Positions 1 through 8,600 of a stretch of 64,000 nucleotides of DNA are shown here, piece by piece (the first letter of the stretch is position 1; each line of letters begins with the position of its first letter). Source of the DNA: an uncultured Christensenella sp. (GTDB lineage: Bacteria > Bacillota > Clostridia > Christensenellales > CAG-917); assembly GCA_910584155.1 (NCBI GenBank), contig CAJTYG010000004.1, forward strand, positions 1-64,000, in the 5' to 3' direction. A program made the position numbers and the translations under genes. The notes below the pieces were generated by a model. The model was not told the DNA's origin. It worked only from the letters and a program-made list of their open reading frames with translations, and made no database searches.

Positions 1-79
1 CACGCATCTAAGTTTGAGTGGGGGAGAAATACCGGCGAGACCGGAAAGAGGGGGTCATTTCATTAAAAATACACGCCGT

Positions 80-166
80 ACACTCGTTGCGAAGCTTATA
101 AATCACCCGTCATTGCGAGGCTATTGCCGAAGCAATCCAGAACGTACACTCATTGCGAAGCTTATA
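80..166. repeat. Pair of 21-bp direct repeats flanking a dispersed repeat
   Basis: A 21-bp sequence (80-100) recurs at 146-166 with one difference; both read acactc[g/a]ttgcgaagctt plus ata. They bracket the dispersed element at 108-145. The stretch lies beyond the 3' end of minE and no gene is seen in 1-175. Confidence 0.7.
108..145. repeat. Dispersed 'cgtcattgcgagg' repeat, copy 1
   Basis: The sequence starts cgtcattgcgagg and ends gccgaagcaatccagaacgt. A near-identical copy is at 10547-10583, followed there by a second, diverged copy. This class of short repeat (cattgcgag...gaagcaatcc) is scattered through many bacterial genomes in intergenic DNA. No coding potential is apparent. Confidence 0.75.
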
Positions 167-175
167 TTATAAAAT

Positions 176-427
176 TCAATATCTCTTCACTTCCAACGTA
201 CTTTCAAACTGTTTTATGCGTGTGGCAACAGCGTGTATATTTATATCATAATCGCCGTTTTCTTCAAGCGTAACGTTTATTTCAACGGGCGACGACAAAT
301 CAAAGTAATCGCACAAAAGGCGGTTTAAGTCGTTGTTTAGTGCAGTTGAAAACCCTTCTTTGATACCAACCTTGTCGTGAGTGAGCATATCCCGCATACG
401 TGCGGCGATGTTTCTGTCATATCTCAT
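176..427 (-). CDS. minE: MinE-like cell division topological specificity factor
   Basis: This 83-residue protein is probably MinE, which stimulates MinD ATPase and restricts the division-inhibitor zone. MinE proteins are 80-90 residues: an N-terminal helix that contacts MinD, then an alpha/beta dimerisation domain. Here residues 9-35 fit the MinD-contact helix and following segment, and the LLCDYFDL plus INVTLEENGDYDINIHA stretch fits the topological-specificity domain. It lies 3 bp downstream of minD on the same strand, as in other minDE pairs. Overall similarity is weak, so the call rests on size, pattern and position. No minC is present in the window; it may lie elsewhere or be absent. Confidence 0.7.
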   Translation of the reverse strand: MRYDRNIAARMRDMLTHDKVGIKEGFSTALNNDLNRLLCDYFDLSSPVEINVTLEENGDYDINIHAVATRIKQFESTLEVKRY

Positions 428-430
428 AGG

Positions 431-1180
431 TCATCTCCATTTCCAGAACCGACGGCGAAAGCCGATATCGACAAAGTTTTTTGTACGGTTTGCAACGTTG
501 TCCGCAAGCACGTCGTAAGCCCTGTCCGAAACGCAGTTTTGCGGCGAGCTTCCAAGCTGCTGATAGAGGGTTATCATATCGTCCTCGGGGATAACGCCGA
601 TAGGCGGCGTATGCAGCAGCGAGCCTATCTCGGACGCCCCTATCATCTCGCCTCTCACGACCATATCCGCCCTTATCCTGTTCACCACAAGCGAGACGTC
701 GGCAAGTCTATAGCCCGAAAGCAGTGCGATCACCTTATCTGCGTCACGTATCGCCGAAGCGGACGGAGTTGTCACGACAAGCGCCTCGTCCGCCGCCGAA
801 ACCGCACGGTGAAAGCCGTGCTCGATACCTGCGGGACAGTCTATGATGACAAAATCAAAATCGGAAAAGCCGTCCACTATTCCCCTGAAAGCCTGCGCCG
901 TCAGCAGCGTGCTGTCCTTAGACGACGGCAGTATTTTCATAGGGCTTTGCGTGTCGGATACGAGCGCCTGAAAAGCACGGCATTTGCCTGCAAGCACGTC
1001 GCTCATATCATAGACGACACGTCTTTCTATAGCGGTTACGACGTCAAGATTGTTCAGTCCCACGTCGCCGTCTATGAGCACCACCCTGTAGCCGAGCTTT
1101 GCAAGCTTGCGTCCGAGCGTCGCCGTGACGGTAGTTTTGCCAACGCCGCCCTTTCCCGATGTAACAACAATTTTTCTCAT
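431..1180 (-). CDS. minD: Septum site-determining ATPase MinD
   Basis: MinD is a membrane-associated ParA/MinD-family ATPase that positions the division site and recruits MinE and MinC. The protein opens with MRKIVVTSGKGGVGKTT, the deviant Walker A motif with signature lysine typical of the family. LIDGDVGLNNLD follows as the A' motif and FVIIDCPAGIE as Walker B. The C-terminus (IGFRRRFWKWR) has the basic amphipathic character of the MinD membrane-targeting helix. An upstream in-frame GTG at 1204 would add eight residues but has no ribosome-binding site, so the ATG at 1180 that opens the conserved strand is preferred. It is followed by minE and preceded by an mreB-type gene. Confidence 0.93.
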   Translation of the reverse strand: MRKIVVTSGKGGVGKTTVTATLGRKLAKLGYRVVLIDGDVGLNNLDVVTAIERRVVYDMSDVLAGKCRAFQALVSDTQSPMKILPSSKDSTLLTAQAFRGIVDGFSDFDFVIIDCPAGIEHGFHRAVSAADEALVVTTPSASAIRDADKVIALLSGYRLADVSLVVNRIRADMVVRGEMIGASEIGSLLHTPPIGVIPEDDMITLYQQLGSSPQNCVSDRAYDVLADNVANRTKNFVDIGFRRRFWKWR

Positions 1181-1254
1181 AAAGATATAATAAAAAACAG
1201 ACACACAAAACTTATGTCTGTTTTGATATTATTTGCAAAATTTTTGTCTATCTG

Positions 1255-2253
1255 TCAGTTTAAGCGCACGCCGAGCATATCGCCGAGCAGTTCCTTATTG
1301 TCAAAAAACTTTGCGCCGCCGATCGCCACGGCGTTTTCGCCGTCACGCAGCGGAGTGACAGGCAGCTCGAGCGCTCTTTCGAGATATTCCAAAAGACCGG
1401 GGATATGCAAGCTTCCGCCCGTCACGAAAATACCCTTGCGCAGTATCTCTGCGGCGAGCTCGGGAGGGGTTTGATTGAGCACCGACATTATCACCTCTAT
1501 GAGGTCGTCCACAAGCGGTATCACTGCGTCCCGCATATCCTTTGCGGTGACGATGAGGCTTTTGGGGCTTCCCGTGCTGCCGCCGCCGGACACGGCGTAG
1601 CTTCCCTCGTCGTTGGTATAAAACGAAAGTGCAGATTTTTTCAAATTCTCAATCGTATACTCGCCCACCTTCACGCCGTAGTGCATATAGAGGTTGTCTA
1701 TTATCGCATTGTTGAAGGCGTCGCCTGCGATATTGACGGAGCAGCCTGCGGCAATGCCTCTGTTGGTGACTGCGGATATTTCCGTTTTTCCGCCGCCGAT
1801 ATCCAAAAACAGTCCGCCTATGCTTCCCGTATACGCCAAAAGCGACAGCGGAGCCTCTACGAGCGTGACTTCCTTTATACCTGCCTTAAGACAGCACTTT
1901 TCCACCGCACGCCTCTCGGAGCCCGATGAGGATGAGCATATTGACACAATCGCCTTTATCCTCGGTGCGATAAACGTCTTGGGCAAAATCTTATCTAAGA
2001 AGTATTTGAGTATCATCGCCGCCATTTCCTCGTCGACGACAACGCCCTCTTTAATGGGCGCAATAAATTTCGCCCCGCCGAGCGAGCCCGACATAATGCT
2101 TTGCGCGCGGTAGCCCGCCTCTCTGATTTCCAGCCTGTTGCGCACCTTTGTCACAATAGCAAACGCAGGTTCCCTCAGCACAGGACCTATTCCCTTTTGA
2201 AATATCGTAATAAATTTGCTGCCTAAATCAATAGAAAGCTCAACCGTTGCCAT
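1255..2253 (-). CDS. mreB: MreB/Mbl-family actin-like rod-shape protein
   Basis: This is an actin-fold cytoskeletal ATPase of the MreB/Mbl family, which guides lateral wall synthesis beneath the membrane. The sequence shows the phosphate-1 motif (SIDLGSKFITIF), the phosphate-2 motif (GGLFLDIGGGKTEISAV) and the adenosine motif (KGIFVTGGSLHIPGL), in the usual order and at normal family length (about 332 residues). The ATG at 2253 is chosen because TTGGAG lies 7 nt upstream; the longer open frame adds eleven unsupported residues. It overlaps the end of maf by 14 bp, so the two are co-transcribed. Which paralogue (MreB, Mbl or MreBH) cannot be decided by eye. Confidence 0.88.
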   Translation of the reverse strand: MATVELSIDLGSKFITIFQKGIGPVLREPAFAIVTKVRNRLEIREAGYRAQSIMSGSLGGAKFIAPIKEGVVVDEEMAAMILKYFLDKILPKTFIAPRIKAIVSICSSSSGSERRAVEKCCLKAGIKEVTLVEAPLSLLAYTGSIGGLFLDIGGGKTEISAVTNRGIAAGCSVNIAGDAFNNAIIDNLYMHYGVKVGEYTIENLKKSALSFYTNDEGSYAVSGGGSTGSPKSLIVTAKDMRDAVIPLVDDLIEVIMSVLNQTPPELAAEILRKGIFVTGGSLHIPGLLEYLERALELPVTPLRDGENAVAIGGAKFFDNKELLGDMLGVRLN

Positions 2254-2812
2254 CGTACACTCCAAATCCTGCAAGCACCCTTGCAAGTTTTTCCTTCGGC
2301 AGCCCGACTATATTCGTATAGCTGCCCCTGTATTTTTCCACCACGCCTCCGTCCTGAATGCCGTACGAGCCGGCTTTATCGACAGGATTTGTGTTTTCCA
2401 CGTATTCGGTTATTTCCCCGTCGCTCAAAGCCTTCAGCTTCACCCTTGAGCGGACGGCATAATTCACAACTCTGCCCTCACACAGGACGGTGACGCCCGT
2501 ATACACGGTATGCCACCTGCCGCAAAGTGTTTTCAGCATTTTCACGGCGTTCTCTTTAGTATGCGGCTTACCGTACACCCTGCCTCTGTACACCACGACG
2601 GTATCTGCGCCAATGACCAAGGTCTGTCTGTCCGCCTCTATCGCCTCAGCCTTTGCGAGCGACAGCCGCCTTGTAAGCTGCTTAGGGGACGGAGCCTCGA
2701 TGCGGCTTTCGTCAATATCGGCGGGCAAAATTTCAAATTCCACCCCGATAGATGTCAGGATTTCACGCCTGCGGGGAGACGCAGAGGCAAGCACGACACG
2801 TCTTTTTGCCAT
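2240..2812 (-). CDS. maf: Maf-family nucleoside triphosphate pyrophosphatase
   Basis: Maf proteins hydrolyse non-canonical or modified nucleoside triphosphates and are linked to septum control. The N-terminal VVLASASPRRREIL motif is the family signature. It is followed by VIGADTVVVYRGRVYGKP with the catalytic acidic residue, then VDKAGSYGIQDGG near the C-terminus. The length of 190 residues is normal. The gene starts 3 bp after ppx and overlaps mreB, and maf next to mre/min genes is a common arrangement in Bacillota. Confidence 0.94.
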   Translation of the reverse strand: MAKRRVVLASASPRRREILTSIGVEFEILPADIDESRIEAPSPKQLTRRLSLAKAEAIEADRQTLVIGADTVVVYRGRVYGKPHTKENAVKMLKTLCGRWHTVYTGVTVLCEGRVVNYAVRSRVKLKALSDGEITEYVENTNPVDKAGSYGIQDGGVVEKYRGSYTNIVGLPKEKLARVLAGFGVYDGNG

Positions 2813-2815
2813 AGC

Positions 2816-4336
2816 TTAAAGTATCTCGAGGTTTTTGCCGTATGCCGCCTTAAAATCTGCCGAAGCGCCTATAGCGTCCTTGATTTCCAGCGAGCAGTCT
2901 CCGCCGTTTTCAAGCTCCGTCTTTACTATTACGCTGTCGCCGAGCACGTCGCAGTTTACGCCCGTGACAACGCCGCTTTGGCTACGGTCGAAGCTTTCGG
3001 CAATGCGCAGTATGACGCTCAGCTTCTTTATAGCCTCAAAGTCCTCTGCGCTTATCATATCCTTGTATTTCAAAATATCTTCACGTGCAAACTCGGGCTT
3101 TCTGTGACCGTAGGCTACAAACGACGCAAGCACGATATCCTTGTGCGGCACGCCGTAGAGATTGCTGTTTAAGATGATATACTGCGAGTGCAGCTGATGG
3201 TTATAAAACTTTATGCGCATTCCGCTGTCGTGCAAAAGCGCCGCAATTTTAAGCACTCTGACGTAGGCTCTCGGCATCTTGTGCAGCACCTTGAGCTGTT
3301 TAAAAAGCTGTATTGACAGGTTGTATACGTGCTCAGCATGGTCGATGTTGATGTCAAAGTATTTCATCTGCGTATACAGCGAGTGTCCGAGCACGTCGCT
3401 TAGCGGACGCTCGGCAATGGACGGCACCGCATAGCGGAACATAGCGCCCTCTCTCAGACCGCAGCCGCTTATGGTTATCTTTTGGAAGTCGAATTTTTTG
3501 ATGACCGCCTTCATCACCGCAAGCGCACTCGGGAAGATATCCGCTCTTCCGCTCGACAGACCCTTTATCTTCATAGTGCTGTTAAGGTCGAGCTTTTTGA
3601 TAGTATTGTAGATATTTTCAAAATCGCTCGTCTTCAGCTCGTAGTTATGAGTCATGCTGAAGGGATATTTTGTTATCATTCTGCTTATTCTGCCGAGATT
3701 TCTGAAGCTACCGCCCACGCCGACAAAGGATGTATCGGGCTCGACGGAATCCAGCCAGCTCACCTTTTCGAGCTGATCTGTGATGAAGTCCTCTATCTTC
3801 TGCGCTCTTTCCTGCGGATTTGCGACGTCCGCCTTAAACAGGTCCGTCAGCGTGACCGCACCGAAGGGCAGAGTTTCGTAGTGTATCAGATTGCGCCTGT
3901 TGTAATAGATGAGGTTTGTCGAGCCGCCGCCCATTTCCATGATAAGCCCTTTGGGGATATCCATAGAGTTTATCACGCCCTGATAGACGAGCATAGCCTG
4001 CTCTTCGACGGAAAGCACCTTTATCTTTATGCCGCAGGTCATAGCCACCTCGTCGAGGAAGCTCTTTTGATTTTTTGCACGGCGCACTGCGGCGGTGGCG
4101 TATGCAAAAATCTTATCCACCTTGTTTGCGTCGCAAAGTCTGCGGAACATAGTGAGCGTCTTTATGGTCTGCGCAATTCGTTGAGGCTTGATAAAGCCGT
4201 CCCAATCCATATCCTGTCCGAGGCGGACAGTCTCTTTAAGCTCATCGAAGACGACGAAATAGCCGCCGTCTAACACGTTGACTAAAACAAGTCTTGCCGA
4301 GTTTGAACCGAGGTCGATAATTGCTATTTTTTCCAT
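2816..4336 (-). CDS. ppx: Ppx/GppA-type exopolyphosphatase with C-terminal HD-like domain
   Basis: This is an actin-like (ASKHA) phosphatase of the Ppx/GppA family that hydrolyses inorganic polyphosphate and/or pppGpp. Residues 1-20 carry the phosphate-1 motif IAIIDLGSNSARLVLV; LIMEMGGGSTNLIYY is the second phosphate-binding loop. After residue 330 comes an all-helical region with RVLKIAALLHDSGMRI, an HD-type His-Asp pair, as in long-form Ppx. The ATG at 4336 is preceded by an AGGAGAAAAGGA region. It is the first gene of the ppx-maf-mreB-minD-minE run, and a TATAAT-like -10 lies just upstream on the minus strand without a convincing -35. Confidence 0.9.
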   Translation of the reverse strand: MEKIAIIDLGSNSARLVLVNVLDGGYFVVFDELKETVRLGQDMDWDGFIKPQRIAQTIKTLTMFRRLCDANKVDKIFAYATAAVRRAKNQKSFLDEVAMTCGIKIKVLSVEEQAMLVYQGVINSMDIPKGLIMEMGGGSTNLIYYNRRNLIHYETLPFGAVTLTDLFKADVANPQERAQKIEDFITDQLEKVSWLDSVEPDTSFVGVGGSFRNLGRISRMITKYPFSMTHNYELKTSDFENIYNTIKKLDLNSTMKIKGLSSGRADIFPSALAVMKAVIKKFDFQKITISGCGLREGAMFRYAVPSIAERPLSDVLGHSLYTQMKYFDINIDHAEHVYNLSIQLFKQLKVLHKMPRAYVRVLKIAALLHDSGMRIKFYNHQLHSQYIILNSNLYGVPHKDIVLASFVAYGHRKPEFAREDILKYKDMISAEDFEAIKKLSVILRIAESFDRSQSGVVTGVNCDVLGDSVIVKTELENGGDCSLEIKDAIGASADFKAAYGKNLEIL

Positions 4337-4567
4337 TCCTTTTCTCCTGTTTGCACGGCAATATTATAATGCCGCCTACAAATTAGCGGAGCATAACGCA
4401 GCCCTGCGCTCATAATTTTACCCTCAAAAAGCTTAAAAGCCGAGAGTGCGGTCTGCAAGTAAGTAAGCCGAATTCTCCGCTATAATTAAACTTATTTGAA
4501 TTATACAATATCAAAGGGCGATTGTAAATACCCCTTTTTAAATTTTTTTTGTGCTTTTCTCACGCCT

Positions 4568-4978
4568 TTAATCATCTTTATCGCCGTCCGCCGCTCGGGT
4601 TGATTTCGCCTTAAAACTTAAAGCTACCTTAAAGGCGAGCGAGCCCACTGCGACCAGACACAAAAAGCCGCCGAAAAGCTTTTTGAGTATATCACCCTCT
4701 ATCCTTGTCGCAAACAGCGAAGCGACTGCGCAGGCGACAAGCGCAGGCAGCAGCAAAAAGGATAAATTATCAGTCTTCACAAGCCCGTTTTTTATATGCA
4801 GCCCGAGCGCAATAGTCCCCGACGGCAAAAAAGCTATGAGATTTGCAAACTGCGCCGTGAGCTGACTTACGCCCATCACAAGCACGAGTATGGGCAGCGT
4901 GAGCGTGCCGCCGCCCATTCCCATTCCTGCGAGAACGCCGCCCAGTATCCCTGCGAGCACAAAGTACAAAAATTGCAT
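4568..4978 (-). CDS. TSUP (TauE/SafE) permease, half-size, second of pair
   Basis: This 136-residue protein has about four transmembrane segments. The N-terminal half-domain signature GGVLAGMGMGGGTLTLPIL is typical of the TSUP (TauE/SafE, DUF81) family, exporters or importers of sulfite, sulfoacetate and other small anions. Canonical TSUP proteins have two such halves in one chain of about 250 residues. Here each half is a separate gene; the partner lies 35 bp upstream at 5014-5445. AAGGAAG precedes the ATG. The C-terminal tail is hydrophilic (KAKSTRAADGDKDD). The substrate cannot be inferred. Confidence 0.82.
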   Translation of the reverse strand: MQFLYFVLAGILGGVLAGMGMGGGTLTLPILVLVMGVSQLTAQFANLIAFLPSGTIALGLHIKNGLVKTDNLSFLLLPALVACAVASLFATRIEGDILKKLFGGFLCLVAVGSLAFKVALSFKAKSTRAADGDKDD

Positions 4979-5013
4979 AATACACTTCCTTTTATTCGTT
5001 TAGATTATCGGTT

Positions 5014-5445
5014 TTATATCATCATTTTGATGCCTGCAAACAGCATAAGCCCGTAAAACAAAAACGAAATTACGTCGTTTGACAGCTTCTTTAAAAGCAA
5101 TGCGCCCGCTATGCCGCCAAGCACCACGCCGACGACTGTAGGCGCAACTATGGCAAGCTCAAACGAGCCTCGCAGGGCATACACTATCGTGCTTACAAGG
5201 CACAGCGGCAGTATCACCGCTATTGCGGTAGCGTGCGAGTGCTTGTCGTCAAAGCCGCAGATAAAGCTTAAGGCGGGCACGGCGAGCATTCCGCCGCCTG
5301 CGCCGAATATCCCGTTGACAACGCCTATAAAAAGCCCTGCGAGCGCAATAAAAATTCTTCTCTTTTTCAAACTCTTTGCGTCGGGACGGTCATATTTGCG
5401 CAAATCGCTGTCAAAACTACGTCCGTACGCCTTTATTGTATCCAT
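5014..5445 (-). CDS. TSUP (TauE/SafE) permease, half-size, first of pair
   Basis: This membrane protein carries the TSUP half-domain signature FIGVVNGIFGAGGGMLAVPAL after a basic cytoplasmic N-terminus (RKYDRPDAKSLKKRR), with about four transmembrane segments. It is the 5' member of a two-gene pair with 4568-4978, and together they would rebuild one full-length two-domain permease as a heterodimer. A TTG three codons upstream (5454) is in frame, but AAGGAG lies 9 nt before the ATG at 5445, which is preferred. It is divergent from the large lipoprotein gene at 5659. Confidence 0.82.
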   Translation of the reverse strand: MDTIKAYGRSFDSDLRKYDRPDAKSLKKRRIFIALAGLFIGVVNGIFGAGGGMLAVPALSFICGFDDKHSHATAIAVILPLCLVSTIVYALRGSFELAIVAPTVVGVVLGGIAGALLLKKLSNDVISFLFYGLMLFAGIKMMI

Positions 5446-5533
5446 ATACGGCAACTCCTTCCCTCAAATCGCTTAAAGGAAATATTAAAATTACAGTTAG
5501 TGTTTTTAATTTAAGCGAAAGTATGAAAAGCGA

Positions 5534-5562
5534 TTGCCAAAAAATAACTTTTGTAGTAAACT
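5534..5562 (+). promoter_or_regulatory. Candidate sigma-A promoter for the large lipoprotein
   Basis: TTGCCA at 5534-5539 and TAAACT at 5557-5562 are separated by 17 nt. Transcription would start about 90 nt before the ATG at 5659. The leader contains a GC-rich palindrome near 5581-5602. Both hexamers are imperfect matches. Confidence 0.4.
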
Positions 5563-5658
5563 ACTAAATCATATATATCTATGCGCTGCGCAAGTGCGCA
5601 CGTGTATGTATCTATAAAAAGGGCGCAAGCCTCAAAATAAATCTCTTACAGGTTTGGT

Positions 5659-8600
5659 ATGAACAAGAAGAAAATTGCAGTATTAGCTCTACTGATGATC
5701 GTAGTCGTCGCACTCACGTCGTGTATGCTCGTCGCCTGCAACCCCGACAACAGCTCGGACCCTGCTGAAACGAAGCCCATCGAAGCGACAAAGGGACTGC
5801 TCATCAACAACAGTGACTTCAAGGTGATAGACACCTCGGTCACAACCTATCCTCGCAGCGTCACAAGCTGGACGGGCGCAAAGATGTACTCATCGGGCAC
5901 CTTCAGAGACGATGTGACTGCGGGCGTCATCAGCTTGGACAATGCGCTTTACAACGCAAACAAGTCAAAGTGGAACGACAACGACAACGTCATCTACAAC
6001 AAGCTCACCGCAGGCGGACGCTTCGGCGACGGTGACGATATCAAAAACACGCTTATGATCTATATGCCGGAGGAGTCCACAAACGCCGACGGCAACAAAA
6101 TAAACGGTCCGACGGCATACGGCTACACCTCGACGAGCTTCTCTTTGGACAAGGGCTCGTACTATAAGCTTTCCGTAGACGTGCTCACGCACAACATCGG
6201 CGGCGAAAACGAGGGCGAAAGAGGCGCCCGTATCTATGTCAGCTCAAACACCTATGCGGAGTTCAGCGGCATAGACACAAACGGCGAGTGGAAGACCTAC
6301 ACAGTGTTTGTAGAGACCTCGCCCGCAGCCAGCACCAGCCTCACGCTTCTGCTCGGGCTCGGCAAATACAATTCCTATTACACAAAAGGCTTGACCTCGG
6401 GCTACGCCTTCTTTGACAACGTAAAGCTTGAAAAGCTTGCCACCGACGACGACAAGTCCCCCGAGGATCAGTTCAACGACGCAAAAAATCTTGAAAAGGT
6501 CGCAGCCAACAACGTTGCCACCGCTACCCTCAAGGTCCCCAACGGACGTTTTGACTTCGGTTCGTCCACCCTTTCCTCGTCGGGCACGCCCAACAACTGG
6601 TCGCTCGTGACGGGCAACAGCGGCAAGGAGGATCCGGCGCCCACGTCTTTGGGCTACAATGCAGTCATTGACCTTGCGAAATTCGACACGGAATACAGCA
6701 AGTATTCTTCCACCTTCAACGTAAGAGACAGTCTTGACGGCGGCAATCAGGAGTATGTCCCTGCCACACGTCTGCAGGACATCGTCAGCGGTATCAAGAG
6801 CTTTGAAGGCAGAGTAGGCACCAACGCCTTTATGCTTTCGCAGCAGCTTATGACCGCACAGGGCATACGTTCCTCACGCACGATAACCATTGAAAAGAAC
6901 AAAATTTATGCCTTATCCGTGGACCTTTACACCTACGGCATACACGGCGCAGGCGTCTCGCTCATTCTCACGGGCAGCGACGGCAAGGATATAATCATCA
7001 AGGGCATTTCCTCTCAGAAGGAAAACGGCTACTACTATATCGGCTCCAACAGGATCACGCCCGAAACGGGTATCACCTCGGGCTCGAGAGACGGCAACAG
7101 CACGGACGGCTGGCGCACCTATACGTTCTATATACAGGGCAATCAGTTTAAAGACTTCAGCTACAATATGACGATATGGCTCGGCACGGATGGCACCAAC
7201 GACAACCATTCCGCAAAATATCACAGCTTCACGTCGGGCGCCGACGCCACCACGTACGACGCAAACGGCACGTTCTCAAACGGCTGGGTATTTATAGACG
7301 AGCTCACTCTCACCGAGAGAACGTCGCTTCCTCTTGAGGACGACACCATTGTAAAGGGCGAAAATCAGACTCTTGACTGCGAGGGCGTTGCAAACGACGT
7401 GCGCAGAGGTCTTATCGTAGACCTTACAAGCACCAACCTGTTCGGCGAGGGCGACGATTATATTCTGAGCTCCGCAAAGGCGACCAACGCCCCGACGCTC
7501 AAGTCGGACGGCGTAGACATCGCAGTAGTCGGCGGCGGCTCACCCGCAGGCTGGACAAGCAGCTTTGATCCCTCAAAGGCTTCCAACCCCATCATCTCGG
7601 GTGCTATCACCGAGGGTATCGTAAATCTTTCAAGCGAAGACGTCTACAACGGACCTGTCAACACCTATCCCGGTCTTCCCTACGACATCATCAACAAGAA
7701 CGCATATATGATGCACTCTTCAACGGAAAGCTACTATGAGGTAGAAACAGAGCCCTTCACCGTCGGCGCAAACAGATTCTATCGCATATCCGTTTGGATA
7801 AAGACGGTCGACGTATCGTCATCGAGCGGCGCATATGTATATCTCGTCGACAAATCGGGCGATGACGACGCAGTGCTCACAAGCTTCACAAAGATAAACA
7901 CAAAGGACCTTGACGAATATCTCAACGATTGGTGCGAGCTCACCATAGTCGTAAGAGGCGCAGCGGACAAATCGACAGAAGTCGCCCTCAAATTCACGCT
8001 CGGCACAGGCAACAGATGGGCGTATTCCACGCTCACGCACGGCGCCCTGTTTGTGACCAACATGAACCGCTCCGAAATCACCTATGCCAACTTCAGCGAC
8101 ACAACGTCGGGCACGTACGTCAAGTCCGTGGACCTCAGCGAGTCCTTCAACTACACCTTCACAAACGGCAATTTCGACGACTATGACCTCGACGACGAAA
8201 ATCTCGAAGAAAACAAGCCTCTCTCACTGCAGACGGTCCCCGGCAAGCCCGATGATTTCACAATCAGCGACAACACCGTAAACGTCAGCACCGACAAGGA
8301 CGAAAACGCACTCTTTGCAGGCGTCATCGCCCTCGAGCCCGACGATAGCGAGCTTGACTTCAAATCGACGTTGCAGGCAACTACGGTCACAGGCATAAAC
8401 GAGTCGGTATTCAACAACTTCTACGGCAACGACGGCACCTACGGCAAGGATTATATCGATTCGCTTGCAGGTCCCAACGTGCTTGCGATAGGCAGCAGAG
8501 ACGCAAACAAAAAGTATGCCATCGGCTATTCCTCTACAAGCGTAACGCTCTCGGCAAACAAGTTCTATCAGCTCAGCGTATATGCAAAGACGGTAGGCGA

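Noticed and set aside
377..1474. Long plus-strand frame of 365 codons across the minD/mreB region
   Set aside because: It lies antisense to minD and the end of mreB, which have clear families; composition (His/Arg-rich) is typical of an antisense shadow and no ribosome-binding site precedes it.
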